DNA of 13,059 nucleotides, from assembly GCA_016765235.1 (NCBI GenBank), contig JAESQH010000032.1, forward strand, positions 1-13,059, written 5' to 3'. This document shows, piece by piece, positions 5,616-13,059 of the stretch. The stretch's first letter is position 1. Each line of letters begins with the position of its first letter. A program made the translations under genes and the position numbers. The DNA is from Paracoccaceae bacterium. GTDB taxonomy: Bacteria > Pseudomonadota > Alphaproteobacteria > Rhodobacterales > Rhodobacteraceae. The notes beneath the pieces are model-generated. The model saw only the letters and a list, made by a program, of their open reading frames with translations, was not told where the DNA came from and ran no database searches.

Positions 5616-6977
5616 ATGTCCGGTAATCTTTCTTTTGCAGACCTAAAAACCTCTGTCTCCAATGGTGAGATTGATACTGTCATTGTGTGTATGGTGGATA
5701 TGCAAGGCCGCCTTATGGGCAAGCGTTTCCTCGCGCAGCATTTCGTTGATGGCGCATATGAGGAAACCCATTGCTGCACTTACTTGCTTGCCACTGATCT
5801 GGAGATGGCAACCCCGGAAGGCTATGCTTCGACCAGTTGGGAAAGCGGTTATGGCGACTATGTGATGAAGCCGGACCTGACCACGCTGCGGACTGTTCCG
5901 TGGCTTGAGGGCACGGTTATGGTGCTGTGTGACATGATTGATCACGATACACACGCCCCCATCCCGCACTCGCCACGTGCAGTTCTGAAAAAGCAGATTG
6001 CGAAGCTGGCGGATATGGGTTTCAACGCCGTTATGGCGACCGAACTGGAATTTTTCATCTTCAAGGAAAGCTTCGAAGAAATCGCCAAAAACGGCTTCCG
6101 TAACATGACCCCGATCAGCGATTACAATGAAGATTACCACATTTTCCAGACCACCAAAGAAGAGCACATCATGCGGCCAATCCGCAACCACCTCTATGCC
6201 GCTGGCATCCCTATCGAGGGCACAAAAGGCGAGGCAGAGGCCGGGCAAGAAGAGCTTAACATCAAGTATGCCGAGGCGTTGGACACCGCCGATTACCACT
6301 CCATCGCCAAACACGCGATTAAAGAAATTGCGTGGCAACAGGGTCACGCGGTGACGTTCATGCCGAAGTGGGATCACAAACGTGTCGGGTCTTCCAGCCA
6401 TGTGCATCAATCGCTGTGGAAAGACGGGAAGCCGGCGTTTTTCGATGAAGCTGATGATCTGGGCATGTCCGAATTGATGAAGAATTACATGGGCGGTTTG
6501 CTGAAATTCTCGCCAGACTTCATGTATTTCCTCGCGCCTTATGTGAACAGCTACAAGCGTTTCCAAAAGGGCAGCTTCGCCCCTACCCGCACCATTTGGT
6601 CCGTCGACAACCGCACCGCCGGTTTCCGCCTTTGTGCGGCCAACAGCAAGTCCGTGCGGATTGAATGCCGCATTGGTGGTTCGGACCTGAACCCCTATCT
6701 TGCAATGGCTGCGCAACTGGCGGCTGGCATCAAAGGCATCGAAGACAAGATGGACCTTGATCCGCCCACCGTTGGTGATGCGTATGCAGGTGATACGGGC
6801 ATGATCCCGCAGAACCTGCGCGACGCTATGGGAACGCTGAAGGGTTCCAAAATGCTACGCGAAGCGTTTGGCGATGACGTGGTTGACCATTACACCCGCG
6901 CGGCGGAATGGGAACTGGAAGAATTTGACCGTGTGGTGACCGATTGGGAAATCGCACGAGGTTTTGAACGGGCCTAA
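5616..6977 (+). CDS. Glutamine-synthetase-like gamma-glutamyl-amide ligase (PuuA/GlnT-like)
   Basis: A 453-residue member of the glutamine synthetase superfamily, of the catabolic PuuA-like type that joins glutamate to an amine with ATP, rather than a GlnA housekeeping enzyme. Metal and substrate motifs visible are ATELEFFIF (141-149), GEAEAGQEELN (205-215), SSSHVHQSLW (259-268), NSYKRF (311-316), APTRTIWSVDNR (322-333) and RIECRIGGSDLNPYLAMAA (348-366). The C-terminal end has the PuuA-like LDPPTVG and VTDWE blocks and no GlnA-style adenylylation Tyr motif that I can see. The start is ATG 5616 with only a weak upstream GAG, 69 bases after the binding-protein gene and past a stable hairpin. 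The adjacent aldehyde and alcohol dehydrogenases and the upstream amidohydrolase suggest it starts a gamma-glutamylated amine or amino-alcohol pathway. The exact amine cannot be read from the sequence. Confidence 0.88.
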   Translation: MSGNLSFADLKTSVSNGEIDTVIVCMVDMQGRLMGKRFLAQHFVDGAYEETHCCTYLLATDLEMATPEGYASTSWESGYGDYVMKPDLTTLRTVPWLEGTVMVLCDMIDHDTHAPIPHSPRAVLKKQIAKLADMGFNAVMATELEFFIFKESFEEIAKNGFRNMTPISDYNEDYHIFQTTKEEHIMRPIRNHLYAAGIPIEGTKGEAEAGQEELNIKYAEALDTADYHSIAKHAIKEIAWQQGHAVTFMPKWDHKRVGSSSHVHQSLWKDGKPAFFDEADDLGMSELMKNYMGGLLKFSPDFMYFLAPYVNSYKRFQKGSFAPTRTIWSVDNRTAGFRLCAANSKSVRIECRIGGSDLNPYLAMAAQLAAGIKGIEDKMDLDPPTVGDAYAGDTGMIPQNLRDAMGTLKGSKMLREAFGDDVVDHYTRAAEWELEEFDRVVTDWEIARGFERA

Positions 6978-7000
6978 TGCCCCTCACTGGAGTTGAAGAA

Positions 7001-8389
7001 ATGACTAAGTTGATCAAGTGTATCTCGCCGATCGACGGCTCGGTTTATGCCGAGCGTCCCGCGTTATCAATGGAAGCCGCCGAGGCGGGCGTTGCCAGCG
7101 CGCGCACCGCCCAAAAAGAGTGGGCGCGCCGCCCTTTGGCCGAACGCATAGAACTGGTTCAGGCGGGCGTTGCCGAATTGGGCAAGATGAACGACGTGAT
7201 CGTGCCGGAAATCGCCCACATGATGGGTCGCCCCGTGCGCTACGGCGGCGAATTCGGTGGCGTTGAAGAACGCGCAAGCGGCATGGCAGCGATTGCTGTC
7301 GAGGCCTTGAAGCCCATCGTTGTCGAAGATAGCGCAGATTTCGAGCGTCGCATTGAGCGCGAGCCGCACGGCGTCGTTCTTGTCATTGCCCCTTGGAATT
7401 ATCCGTACCTAACAGCCATCAACACCGTTTCCCCTGCCCTGATTGCCGGCAACGCAGTTGTCCTGAAACACGCAAGTCAAACTCTGTTGGCAGGCGAGCG
7501 AATGGTTGAAGCCTTCACAAAAGCTGGCATTCCCGCTGACCTTTTCCAGAATGTTTTCCTCGACCACGACACGACTTCCGCGCTGATCGCCGGTAATAAT
7601 TTCGGCTTCGTGAACTTCACCGGCTCGGTCGGTGGCGGACAACAAATGGAGCGCGCGGCCGCTGGTACTTTCACAGGCGTTGGTACTGAACTTGGCGGTA
7701 AAGACCCCGGATATGTTATGGATGACGCCGATCTGGATGCCGCTGTTGATACATTAATCGACGCCGCGGTGTTTAACTCCGGTCAATGCTGCTGCGGGAT
7801 TGAACGAATTTACGTGATCGACAGCCTTTATGATGAATTCGTCGCCAAGGCCGTGAAAATCGTTGAAGGATACAAGCTAGGTAACCCGCTCGACCCGGAA
7901 ACGACACAAGGGCCGATGGCCAATATCCGTTTCGCTGACGAGGTCCGCGCGCAAACATCCGAAGCCATCGCCGCAGGTGCGGTCCCGATGATCGACGCGG
8001 CATTATTCCCGGAAGATGACGGCGGCACATATTTGATGCCTCAAATCCTGACAAACGTGACCCATGAAATGCGCGTCATGCGCGACGAAAGCTTTGGCCC
8101 TGTTGTCGGCATCATGAAGGTATCTTCAGACGAAGAAGCCATCGCCTTGATGAACGACAGCGAATTCGGCCTAACCTGTTCGCTTTGGACCAACGACGCG
8201 ACCCGCGCCGCCAAAATCGGTCGCGAACTTGAAACCGGCACCGTGTTCATGAACCGCGCCGATTACCTCGACCCCGCTCTTTGCTGGACGGGCTGTAAAA
8301 ACACTGGCCGCGGCGGAGCGCTCTCCGTTCTTGGCTTCCAAAACCTCACACGACCAAAATCGTATCACTTGAAGAAAGTAACATCATGA
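7001..8389 (+). CDS. NAD(P)-dependent aldehyde dehydrogenase
   Basis: A 462-residue aldehyde dehydrogenase that oxidises an aldehyde to a carboxylate in the cytoplasm. All active-site elements are present: PWNYP with the oxyanion Asn133, Lys156 in VVLKHAS, the FTGSVGGG nucleotide-binding turn (206-213), general base Glu230 in TELGGKDP, and the catalytic Cys264 in NSGQCCCGIER. ESFGPVVG follows in the C-terminal half. I prefer ATG 7001, which has TGGAG at 6988-6992 and an N-terminus that begins directly at the conserved ISPIDG region. An in-frame ATG at 6977 overlaps the ligase stop (TAATG) and would add eight residues. It ends in a 4-bp ATGA overlap with the alcohol dehydrogenase gene, so the two are probably coupled. 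In context it would oxidise the gamma-glutamyl aminoaldehyde (inference). Confidence 0.93.
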   Translation: MTKLIKCISPIDGSVYAERPALSMEAAEAGVASARTAQKEWARRPLAERIELVQAGVAELGKMNDVIVPEIAHMMGRPVRYGGEFGGVEERASGMAAIAVEALKPIVVEDSADFERRIEREPHGVVLVIAPWNYPYLTAINTVSPALIAGNAVVLKHASQTLLAGERMVEAFTKAGIPADLFQNVFLDHDTTSALIAGNNFGFVNFTGSVGGGQQMERAAAGTFTGVGTELGGKDPGYVMDDADLDAAVDTLIDAAVFNSGQCCCGIERIYVIDSLYDEFVAKAVKIVEGYKLGNPLDPETTQGPMANIRFADEVRAQTSEAIAAGAVPMIDAALFPEDDGGTYLMPQILTNVTHEMRVMRDESFGPVVGIMKVSSDEEAIALMNDSEFGLTCSLWTNDATRAAKIGRELETGTVFMNRADYLDPALCWTGCKNTGRGGALSVLGFQNLTRPKSYHLKKVTS

Positions 8390-9531
8390 AGCTGTTTGGA
8401 AACTGGTCTTATCCAACCACAATAGAATTCGGCAATGGTCGCATCAAGGAATTGGCCGATGCCTGCGCCACAACGGGCATGAAAAACCCGCTGCTGGTGA
8501 CCGACAAAGGCCTCGCCAATCTGCCGATCACGCAAGGCACGTTGGACATCATGGAGGCCGCCGGATTGGGCCGCGCCATGTTCAGCGAAGTTGACCCAAA
8601 CCCGAACGAGAAAAACCTCGAGGCCGCCGTCGCCATGTACAAGGCGGGCAACCACGACGGCGTAATCGCGTTCGGTGGTGGCTCCGGCCTTGATCTTGGC
8701 AAAATGGTCGCCTTCATGGCAGGCCAAACCCGCTCCCTTTGGGATTACGAGGATGTAGGTGACTGGTGGACCCGCGCCGACGCAGACGCCATCGCCCCGA
8801 TCATCGCCGTGCCAACAACGGCAGGCACAGGTTCCGAGGTTGGCCGCGCCAGCGTCATCACCAATTCCGTAACCCACGTGAAGAAAATCATCTTCCACCC
8901 GAAAGTCCTGCCTTCAATCGTAATCTGCGACCCCGAACTAACCGTCGGTATGCCGACATTCATCACTGCGGGCACAGGCATGGATGCGTTCGCGCATTGC
9001 TTGGAAGCATACTCCTCACCGCATTACCACCCAATGTCGCAAGGCATCGCGGTTGAAGGCCTGCGTCTGGTTAAGGAATACCTACCCCGCGCGTTCAAAG
9101 ATGCTGGTGATCTGGAAGCCCGCGCCCATATGATGAGCGCGGCCATGATGGGCGCAACGGCGTTCCAAAAGGGCCTTGGCGCGGTACATGCGTTGTCTCA
9201 CCCGATTGGCGCGGTTTATGGCACGCATCACGGCACGACTAACGCTGTCGTGATCCCACCTGTGCTGGATTTCAACCGTTCCTATATTGAGGGCCGGATT
9301 GAAACGCTGAACGGCTATCTGGACATAAAGGGTGGCTTCGACGGGTTCAAAGCCTACGTCGTCGAACTGAACGACAGCCTCGGCATTCCCAAAAACCTGA
9401 CAGAGATGGGCGTCAAAGCTGACCGCATTGACGAACTGTCAGTTATGGCCATGGCCGACCCTTCAGTTGGCGGAAATCCAGTTGAAATGACCCTGGAAAA
9501 CACCAAGGCGCTTTTCAAAGCTTGTATGTAA
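8386..9531 (+). CDS. Iron-type (group III) alcohol dehydrogenase
   Basis: A 381-residue metal-dependent alcohol dehydrogenase, the family's usual length. The N-terminal nucleotide domain has GGGSGLDLGK (97-106) and PTTAGTGSEVG (143-153). The metal-binding domain keeps all expected ligands with exact family spacing: Asp200 and His204 (GMDAFAHCLEAY), His268 (VHALSHPIGA) and His282 (GTHHG), with the further conserved His272. The same spacing is known from E. coli FucO. The start is the ATG of an ATGA overlap with the aldehyde dehydrogenase gene; the upstream purine run (GAAGAAAG) is a poor Shine-Dalgarno. As the last gene of the operon it likely produces the aldehyde used by its partner, from a hydroxyl-bearing substrate. 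Physiological reduction of an aldehyde is the alternative. A stable stem-loop follows the stop codon. Confidence 0.93.
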   Translation: MKLFGNWSYPTTIEFGNGRIKELADACATTGMKNPLLVTDKGLANLPITQGTLDIMEAAGLGRAMFSEVDPNPNEKNLEAAVAMYKAGNHDGVIAFGGGSGLDLGKMVAFMAGQTRSLWDYEDVGDWWTRADADAIAPIIAVPTTAGTGSEVGRASVITNSVTHVKKIIFHPKVLPSIVICDPELTVGMPTFITAGTGMDAFAHCLEAYSSPHYHPMSQGIAVEGLRLVKEYLPRAFKDAGDLEARAHMMSAAMMGATAFQKGLGAVHALSHPIGAVYGTHHGTTNAVVIPPVLDFNRSYIEGRIETLNGYLDIKGGFDGFKAYVVELNDSLGIPKNLTEMGVKADRIDELSVMAMADPSVGGNPVEMTLENTKALFKACM

Positions 9532-9537
9532 AACACT

Positions 9538-9564
9538 GCGGCCCTGCATTATCGGCAGGGCCGC
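9538..9564 (+). terminator. Stem-loop at the end of the operon
   Basis: GCGGCCCTGC (9538-9547), loop ATTATCG, GCAGGGCCGC (9555-9564): 10 perfect base pairs starting 7 bases after the alcohol dehydrogenase stop. No T-run follows. It shares the word CTGCGGCCC with the stem-loop at 5558-5583. It probably marks the operon's 3' end, either as an imperfect terminator or as an mRNA-end stabiliser. Confidence 0.65.
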
Positions 9565-9815
9565 GCTACACCACAACCGCCGAGCCGAAGGCGAGGCCTC
9601 GTTCATGACATTTTTATGAACACTCGCCATCCCCCCTTTGCATTCCCCTCGAAATATGGTTCAACACGCACAGAACGTCCCTTTGGCCCAAGGGATAGCT
9701 CTGCTATTTGGACCAAACGACGAGGTGTCTTTCGTGATACTACCTGTTCTAAAGAAACTGCGTTCAGCTTTTTGCGCGTCTCTGAAATTCCTGCGTAACA
9801 GCGGGGTATTCTAGA
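9565..9815. other. Non-coding region upstream of zwf
   Basis: No convincing gene lies here. It holds a 10-bp palindrome CGAGGCCTCG (9592-9601), a weak inverted repeat GTTCAT (9601-9606) / ATGAAC (9616-9621), and the long dyad at 9682-9717 described separately. I could not identify a convincing -35/-10 pair, although the zwf-edd promoter must presumably lie here if transcription does not read through from the operon. Confidence 0.5.
9682..9717 (+). promoter_or_regulatory. Long imperfect dyad / paired TTTGGnCCAA sites in the zwf leader
   Basis: TTTGGCCCAA (9682-9691) and TTTGGACCAAA (9707-9717) are each small palindromes with centres 25 bp apart. Between them ATAGC (9695-9699) and GCTAT (9703-9707) pair around TCT. 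Folded as a whole, 14 base pairs form with a GGG bulge (9692-9694) and one C-A mismatch. It is either a pair of protein-binding sites or a leader RNA hairpin about 100 bases before zwf. Confidence 0.45.
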
Positions 9816-11273
9816 ATGGCCGCCCGTATTATCCCCGTCGAACTATTCGATCTGGTCATTTTCGGCGCGTCCGGCGATCTTGCGCAACGCAAGATTCTGC
9901 CTGCCCTATACCACCGGCTCGTTGCCGGACAGTTACCCCCCACCGCCCGCATCATCGGTGCGGCGCGCAGCAAATGGACGCGCGAAGAATTTCAGGAAAA
10001 CGCTACCGAGAGTTACGAAAAATTCGTCCCCGCGCATGAACAAGACTCTGAAATGCTTACCGCATTCTTAAATTGCTTGCACTACGTCCCCGTTGACGCG
10101 ATGGGCGAAGATGGTTGGGACGCGTTAGCTTTACTGATCAACGACAAGCCTAACCCCGTGCGGGCGTTCTATCTCTCTGTCGGGCCATCACTATTTGGCC
10201 CCATCGCCAGCCGTCTGTCCAAACTTGGCATCGCCACACCGGACAGCCGCATCGTTGTAGAGAAACCCTTTGGCCATGACCTCGCGTCCGCGAAGGAATT
10301 AAACCGCCAGCTCGGCACGTGTTTTGATGAGAACCAGATTTATCGCATCGACCATTATCTGGGCAAAGAAACCGTCCAAAACCTCATGGCGTTACGATTT
10401 GCCAACACCCTACTAGAACCTGTCTGGAACGCGCAGCATGTTGACCACGTACAAATCAGCGTCTCGGAATCCATCGGGGTTGAGGGGCGTGGCGGGTATT
10501 ATGACACCTCGGGCGCGATGCGCGATATGGTGCAGAACCACCTGATGCAACTTCTTTGCCTCACCGCGATGGAGCCGCCAGCTAAATTTGCGGCGGACGA
10601 TGTGCGCGACGAAAAACTAAAGGTAATCCGGTCGTTAGACGCTGTCAAACCTGACGACATTATCCGCGGCCAATACCGCGGCAATGCCCATGACGGTAGC
10701 TACAAAGACCATGCTGGTAACCCCGATAGCATCACCGAATGCTTCGTCGCACTGAAAGCACACATATCAAACTGGCGCTGGGCGGGAGTGCCGTTCTATC
10801 TTCGTACCGGTAAAAAACTAAGGGCGCGCATGTCCGAAATCGCCGTGATTTTCAAAGACCCGCCCCATTCCATTTTCCCGCAGGCCGAGCGTCGGCACGG
10901 CGGCAACTCCCTCGTGATCCGCCTGCAACCGGATGAGGGCATAACCATGCACATGATCATCAAAGAACCCGGTCAGGGCGGTCTTCGCCTAACCGAAGTA
11001 CCGCTTGATATGAGCTTCGCAGAGGCCTTGGGGGACAACGGCGAACACGTCGCAGACGCTTACGAGCGCCTGATGATGGACGTCATTCGCGGCGACCAAA
11101 CCCTGTTCATGCGTGGTGACGAAGTCGAGGCCGCTTGGGCATGGACAGATCCAATTGTTGCCAACTGGGAAGGCGAAAAACCTGAACGTTACGACCAAGG
11201 CAGCTCCGGCCCTGATGGGTCGCTGGCCCTAATGCACCGCGACTCGCGTCGCTGGCGCCCAATCGAGGTATGA
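9816..11273 (+). CDS. zwf: Glucose-6-phosphate 1-dehydrogenase
   Basis: A 485-residue enzyme, full family length, that oxidises glucose-6-phosphate to 6-phosphogluconolactone with NAD(P)+, the entry to the Entner-Doudoroff and oxidative pentose phosphate routes. The coenzyme motif GASGDLAQRK lies at 17-26, EKPFG at 149-153, and the substrate signature RIDHYLGKE at 177-185 carries the conserved Asp179-His180 and Lys184. The likely catalytic base is His242 in DMVQNHLMQLL. KLRARMSEIAV and TDPIVANWE occur further on, as expected. ATG 9816 gives the normal N-terminus (IIPVELFDLVIFGASGD); the ribosome site is weak (GGGG at 9803-9806, 9 bases away). edd follows after 2 bp, so the two are cotranscribed. 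A 6-phosphogluconolactonase gene, often found between or beside them in related bacteria, is not between them. Confidence 0.97.
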   Translation: MAARIIPVELFDLVIFGASGDLAQRKILPALYHRLVAGQLPPTARIIGAARSKWTREEFQENATESYEKFVPAHEQDSEMLTAFLNCLHYVPVDAMGEDGWDALALLINDKPNPVRAFYLSVGPSLFGPIASRLSKLGIATPDSRIVVEKPFGHDLASAKELNRQLGTCFDENQIYRIDHYLGKETVQNLMALRFANTLLEPVWNAQHVDHVQISVSESIGVEGRGGYYDTSGAMRDMVQNHLMQLLCLTAMEPPAKFAADDVRDEKLKVIRSLDAVKPDDIIRGQYRGNAHDGSYKDHAGNPDSITECFVALKAHISNWRWAGVPFYLRTGKKLRARMSEIAVIFKDPPHSIFPQAERRHGGNSLVIRLQPDEGITMHMIIKEPGQGGLRLTEVPLDMSFAEALGDNGEHVADAYERLMMDVIRGDQTLFMRGDEVEAAWAWTDPIVANWEGEKPERYDQGSSGPDGSLALMHRDSRRWRPIEV

Positions 11274-11275
11274 CC

Positions 11276-13059
11276 ATGCAAATCACAATCACCGACGTAA
11301 CCGTGCGTATTGTTGAACGCAGCGCGACGACCCGCAACGCCTATATGGACCGTATGAAAGCCGCCCGCGATGAAGGCCCGCGCCGCGCACATTTGAGCTG
11401 CGGCAACCTCGCCCATGCTTTCGCGGCCAGCCCCGATGGTGACAAAGAAACGCTGGCGAAAACTTCCGCTGGAAACATTGGCATAATTTCGGCCTACAAC
11501 GACATGCTTTCGGCTCATCAACCGTTCGAACGCTACCCCGACCTGATCCGCAAAGCTGCCAACGACGTTGGCGGCACAGCGCAATTCGCAGGTGGCGTGC
11601 CCGCCATGTGCGACGGGGTTACCCAAGGCCAAGCGGGTATGGAATTGTCGCTGTTCTCGCGCGACATCATTGCCATGTCGGCGGGCGTCGCCCTAAGCCA
11701 CAATGTCTTCGACTCCTCCGTTTACCTCGGTGTTTGCGACAAAATCATCCCCGGATTGGTGATCGCTGCTGCCACATTCGGTCACCTGCCAGCCGTATTC
11801 CTGCCAGCGGGACCAATGACGACCGGAATGTCGAACGATGACAAAGTCGCAGTTCGTAAACTGTTCGCTGAAGGCAAAATCGGCCGTGAAGAACTACTGA
11901 AAGCCGAGATGGCCAGCTACCACGGCCCCGGTACTTGCACATTCTACGGTACCGCCAACACCAACCAAATGTTGATGGAATTCATGGGGTTACACCTACC
12001 CGGTGCCAGTTTCGTCAATCCCAACACGCCGCTGCGGGATGCACTTACGATTGAGGGAGCGAAACGCTCGCTCGCTATCAGCGCGCTTGGAAATGAATAC
12101 ACACCTGTATGCGATATCCTCGACGAAAGGGCTTTCGTGAATGGAATTGTCGGGCTAATGGCAACGGGCGGCTCCACCAACCTTTTGATACACCTTCTGG
12201 CCATGGCCCGCGCTGCTGGCATCGTGCTCGACTGGGAGGATTTCTCCGAAATCTCTGCCATGACCCCGCTGATCGCCCGAGTCTACCCCAATGGCCTCGC
12301 AGACGTTAACCATTTCCACGCGGCGGGCGGAACGGGCTATATGATCGGTGAATTACTCGCCTCCGGCCACCTTCACGCGGATACACAAACCGTCGTCGGT
12401 ACGGGGCTCGCGCAATACACACAAGAACCCAAATTGCGCGATGGAGTGCTGGCCTGGGAAGAAGGCACGGCCAAATCCCTCAACGATAAAATCCTCAAAA
12501 CCGTAGCCGACCCGTTCCAAGCTAGCGGCGGTCTTTCGCACCTGAAAGGCAACCTTGGTTCGGGCGTCATGAAAGTCTCGGCCGTAGCCAAAGACAAACA
12601 CATCATCACGGCCCCCGCCCGTATTTTTCACGACCAAGAAGCCGTCAAAGCTGCGTTTAAAGCTGGCGAAATGATCGAAGACGTCGTTGTCGTCGTCCGC
12701 TTCCAAGGCCCGCAAGCCAACGGAATGCCGGAACTACACTCGTTGACACCACTGCTAACGATCATGCAGGAACGTGGTCAGAAAGTCGCGCTTGTAACTG
12801 ATGGCCGCATGTCCGGTGCTTCCGGCAAAGTTCCCTCTGCCATCCACGTATCCCCTGAAGCCATCGTCGGTGGCCCCCTCGCGTGCCTCGCAGACGGCGA
12901 TATCATCACTGTTGATGCGGTTAACGGAACGTTGGATGTTATAACCAAAGGGGCACTGGACCGCCCGAAAGTCATCGTCGACCTGACGGCCAACAGTTTC
13001 GGCACAGGCCGAGAAATGTTCGAGGTCTTCCGTCGCAACGTCGGCCCCGCCGAAACCGG
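11276..13059 (+). CDS. edd: Phosphogluconate dehydratase, 3' end cut by the window edge
   Basis: An open frame runs from ATG 11276 to the window end with no stop (594 complete codons plus two bases). It encodes 6-phosphogluconate dehydratase of the IlvD/Edd family, which makes 2-keto-3-deoxy-6-phosphogluconate and needs an iron-sulfur cluster. Family features are LSCGNLAHAFA (40-50), GGVPAMCDGVTQG (106-118), ELSLFSRD (123-130), GVCDKIIPGL (152-161) and GPGTCTFYGTANTNQ (217-231). Cys154 and Cys221 match cluster cysteines of the family, with Cys42 or Cys112 as the third candidate. A late TDGRMSGASGK motif is also present. GAGG at 11265-11268 lies 7 bases before the start, inside the end of zwf. 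The last residues visible (FRRNVGPAE) are near the usual C-terminus, so probably only some 8-15 residues are missing. No frameshift was found when I translated it throughout. Confidence 0.96.
   Translation, partial: MQITITDVTVRIVERSATTRNAYMDRMKAARDEGPRRAHLSCGNLAHAFAASPDGDKETLAKTSAGNIGIISAYNDMLSAHQPFERYPDLIRKAANDVGGTAQFAGGVPAMCDGVTQGQAGMELSLFSRDIIAMSAGVALSHNVFDSSVYLGVCDKIIPGLVIAAATFGHLPAVFLPAGPMTTGMSNDDKVAVRKLFAEGKIGREELLKAEMASYHGPGTCTFYGTANTNQMLMEFMGLHLPGASFVNPNTPLRDALTIEGAKRSLAISALGNEYTPVCDILDERAFVNGIVGLMATGGSTNLLIHLLAMARAAGIVLDWEDFSEISAMTPLIARVYPNGLADVNHFHAAGGTGYMIGELLASGHLHADTQTVVGTGLAQYTQEPKLRDGVLAWEEGTAKSLNDKILKTVADPFQASGGLSHLKGNLGSGVMKVSAVAKDKHIITAPARIFHDQEAVKAAFKAGEMIEDVVVVVRFQGPQANGMPELHSLTPLLTIMQERGQKVALVTDGRMSGASGKVPSAIHVSPEAIVGGPLACLADGDIITVDAVNGTLDVITKGALDRPKVIVDLTANSFGTGREMFEVFRRNVGPAET

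Noticed and set aside
5643..6716. Long minus-strand open frame (357 codons)
   Set aside because: It lies entirely antisense to the ligase gene, whose protein motifs are unmistakable; the reverse translation resembles no family and has no ribosome site.
6977..7000. Earlier ATG for the aldehyde dehydrogenase overlapping the ligase stop (TAATG)
   Set aside because: Possible by coupling, but the ATG at 7001 has a better ribosome site and gives the normal N-terminus; the extra eight residues show no family similarity.
9616..9798. Possible 60-residue plus-strand gene before zwf
   Set aside because: No Shine-Dalgarno precedes the ATG, the composition is Arg/Ser/Thr/Pro-rich as in random frames, and it overlaps the dyad at 9682-9717.
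1..13059. Mobile elements, CRISPR arrays, tRNA or rRNA genes
   Set aside because: No transposase, terminal inverted repeats, spaced direct-repeat array or RNA-gene signatures were seen on either strand.

Overview
The window looks like a chromosomal segment from an alphaproteobacterium, most likely a marine Rhodobacterales (Roseobacter-type) organism. I base this on moderate GC content, the protein styles (RpiR regulator, Tat-exported TRAP binding protein, glutamine-synthetase paralogue, zwf-edd pair) and the tight operon packing. This is an inference from protein appearance, not from a marker gene. No rRNA, tRNA, CRISPR array, insertion sequence or phage gene is visible.

Layout. (1) 42-683: bioY, a biotin transporter S component, closed by a strong intrinsic terminator (703-731). 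(2) 737-1609, minus strand: an RpiR-type regulator, convergent with bioY. (3) 1610-1741: a divergent control region with a perfect 11-bp-arm palindrome and a degenerate second copy 43 bp away, overlapping candidate promoters in both directions. (4) 1742-9531: seven plus-strand genes that look like one catabolic operon. They are an N-formylglutamate-amidohydrolase-family protein, the three TRAP transporter subunits (small permease, large permease, Tat-exported binding protein), a glutamine-synthetase-like gamma-glutamyl-amide ligase, an aldehyde dehydrogenase and an iron-type alcohol dehydrogenase. Stem-loops sit before and after the binding-protein gene and after the last gene. (5) 9532-9815: a 284-bp non-coding gap with a long imperfect dyad. 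(6) 9816-13059: zwf and edd (Entner-Doudoroff pathway), with edd cut by the window edge a few codons before its expected end.

How the genes may work together. The most interesting unit is 737-9531. A ligase that puts glutamate on an amine, an alcohol dehydrogenase, an aldehyde dehydrogenase and an amidohydrolase of a family that cleaves N-acyl-glutamate-type amides together suggest a complete glutamate-protected route for an amino alcohol: amine + Glu -> gamma-glutamyl-amino alcohol -> aldehyde -> acid -> Glu + amino acid. Ethanolamine giving glycine would be the simplest case. Two by-eye observations agree with an amine rather than an organic acid or sugar phosphate. The TRAP binding protein has Phe where the family's carboxylate-binding Arg is expected, and the regulator's SIS domain has Asp-Ile-Arg-Arg-Tyr where the sugar-phosphate-binding Ser/Thr loop is expected. 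The family assignments are firm; the substrate and pathway are inference.
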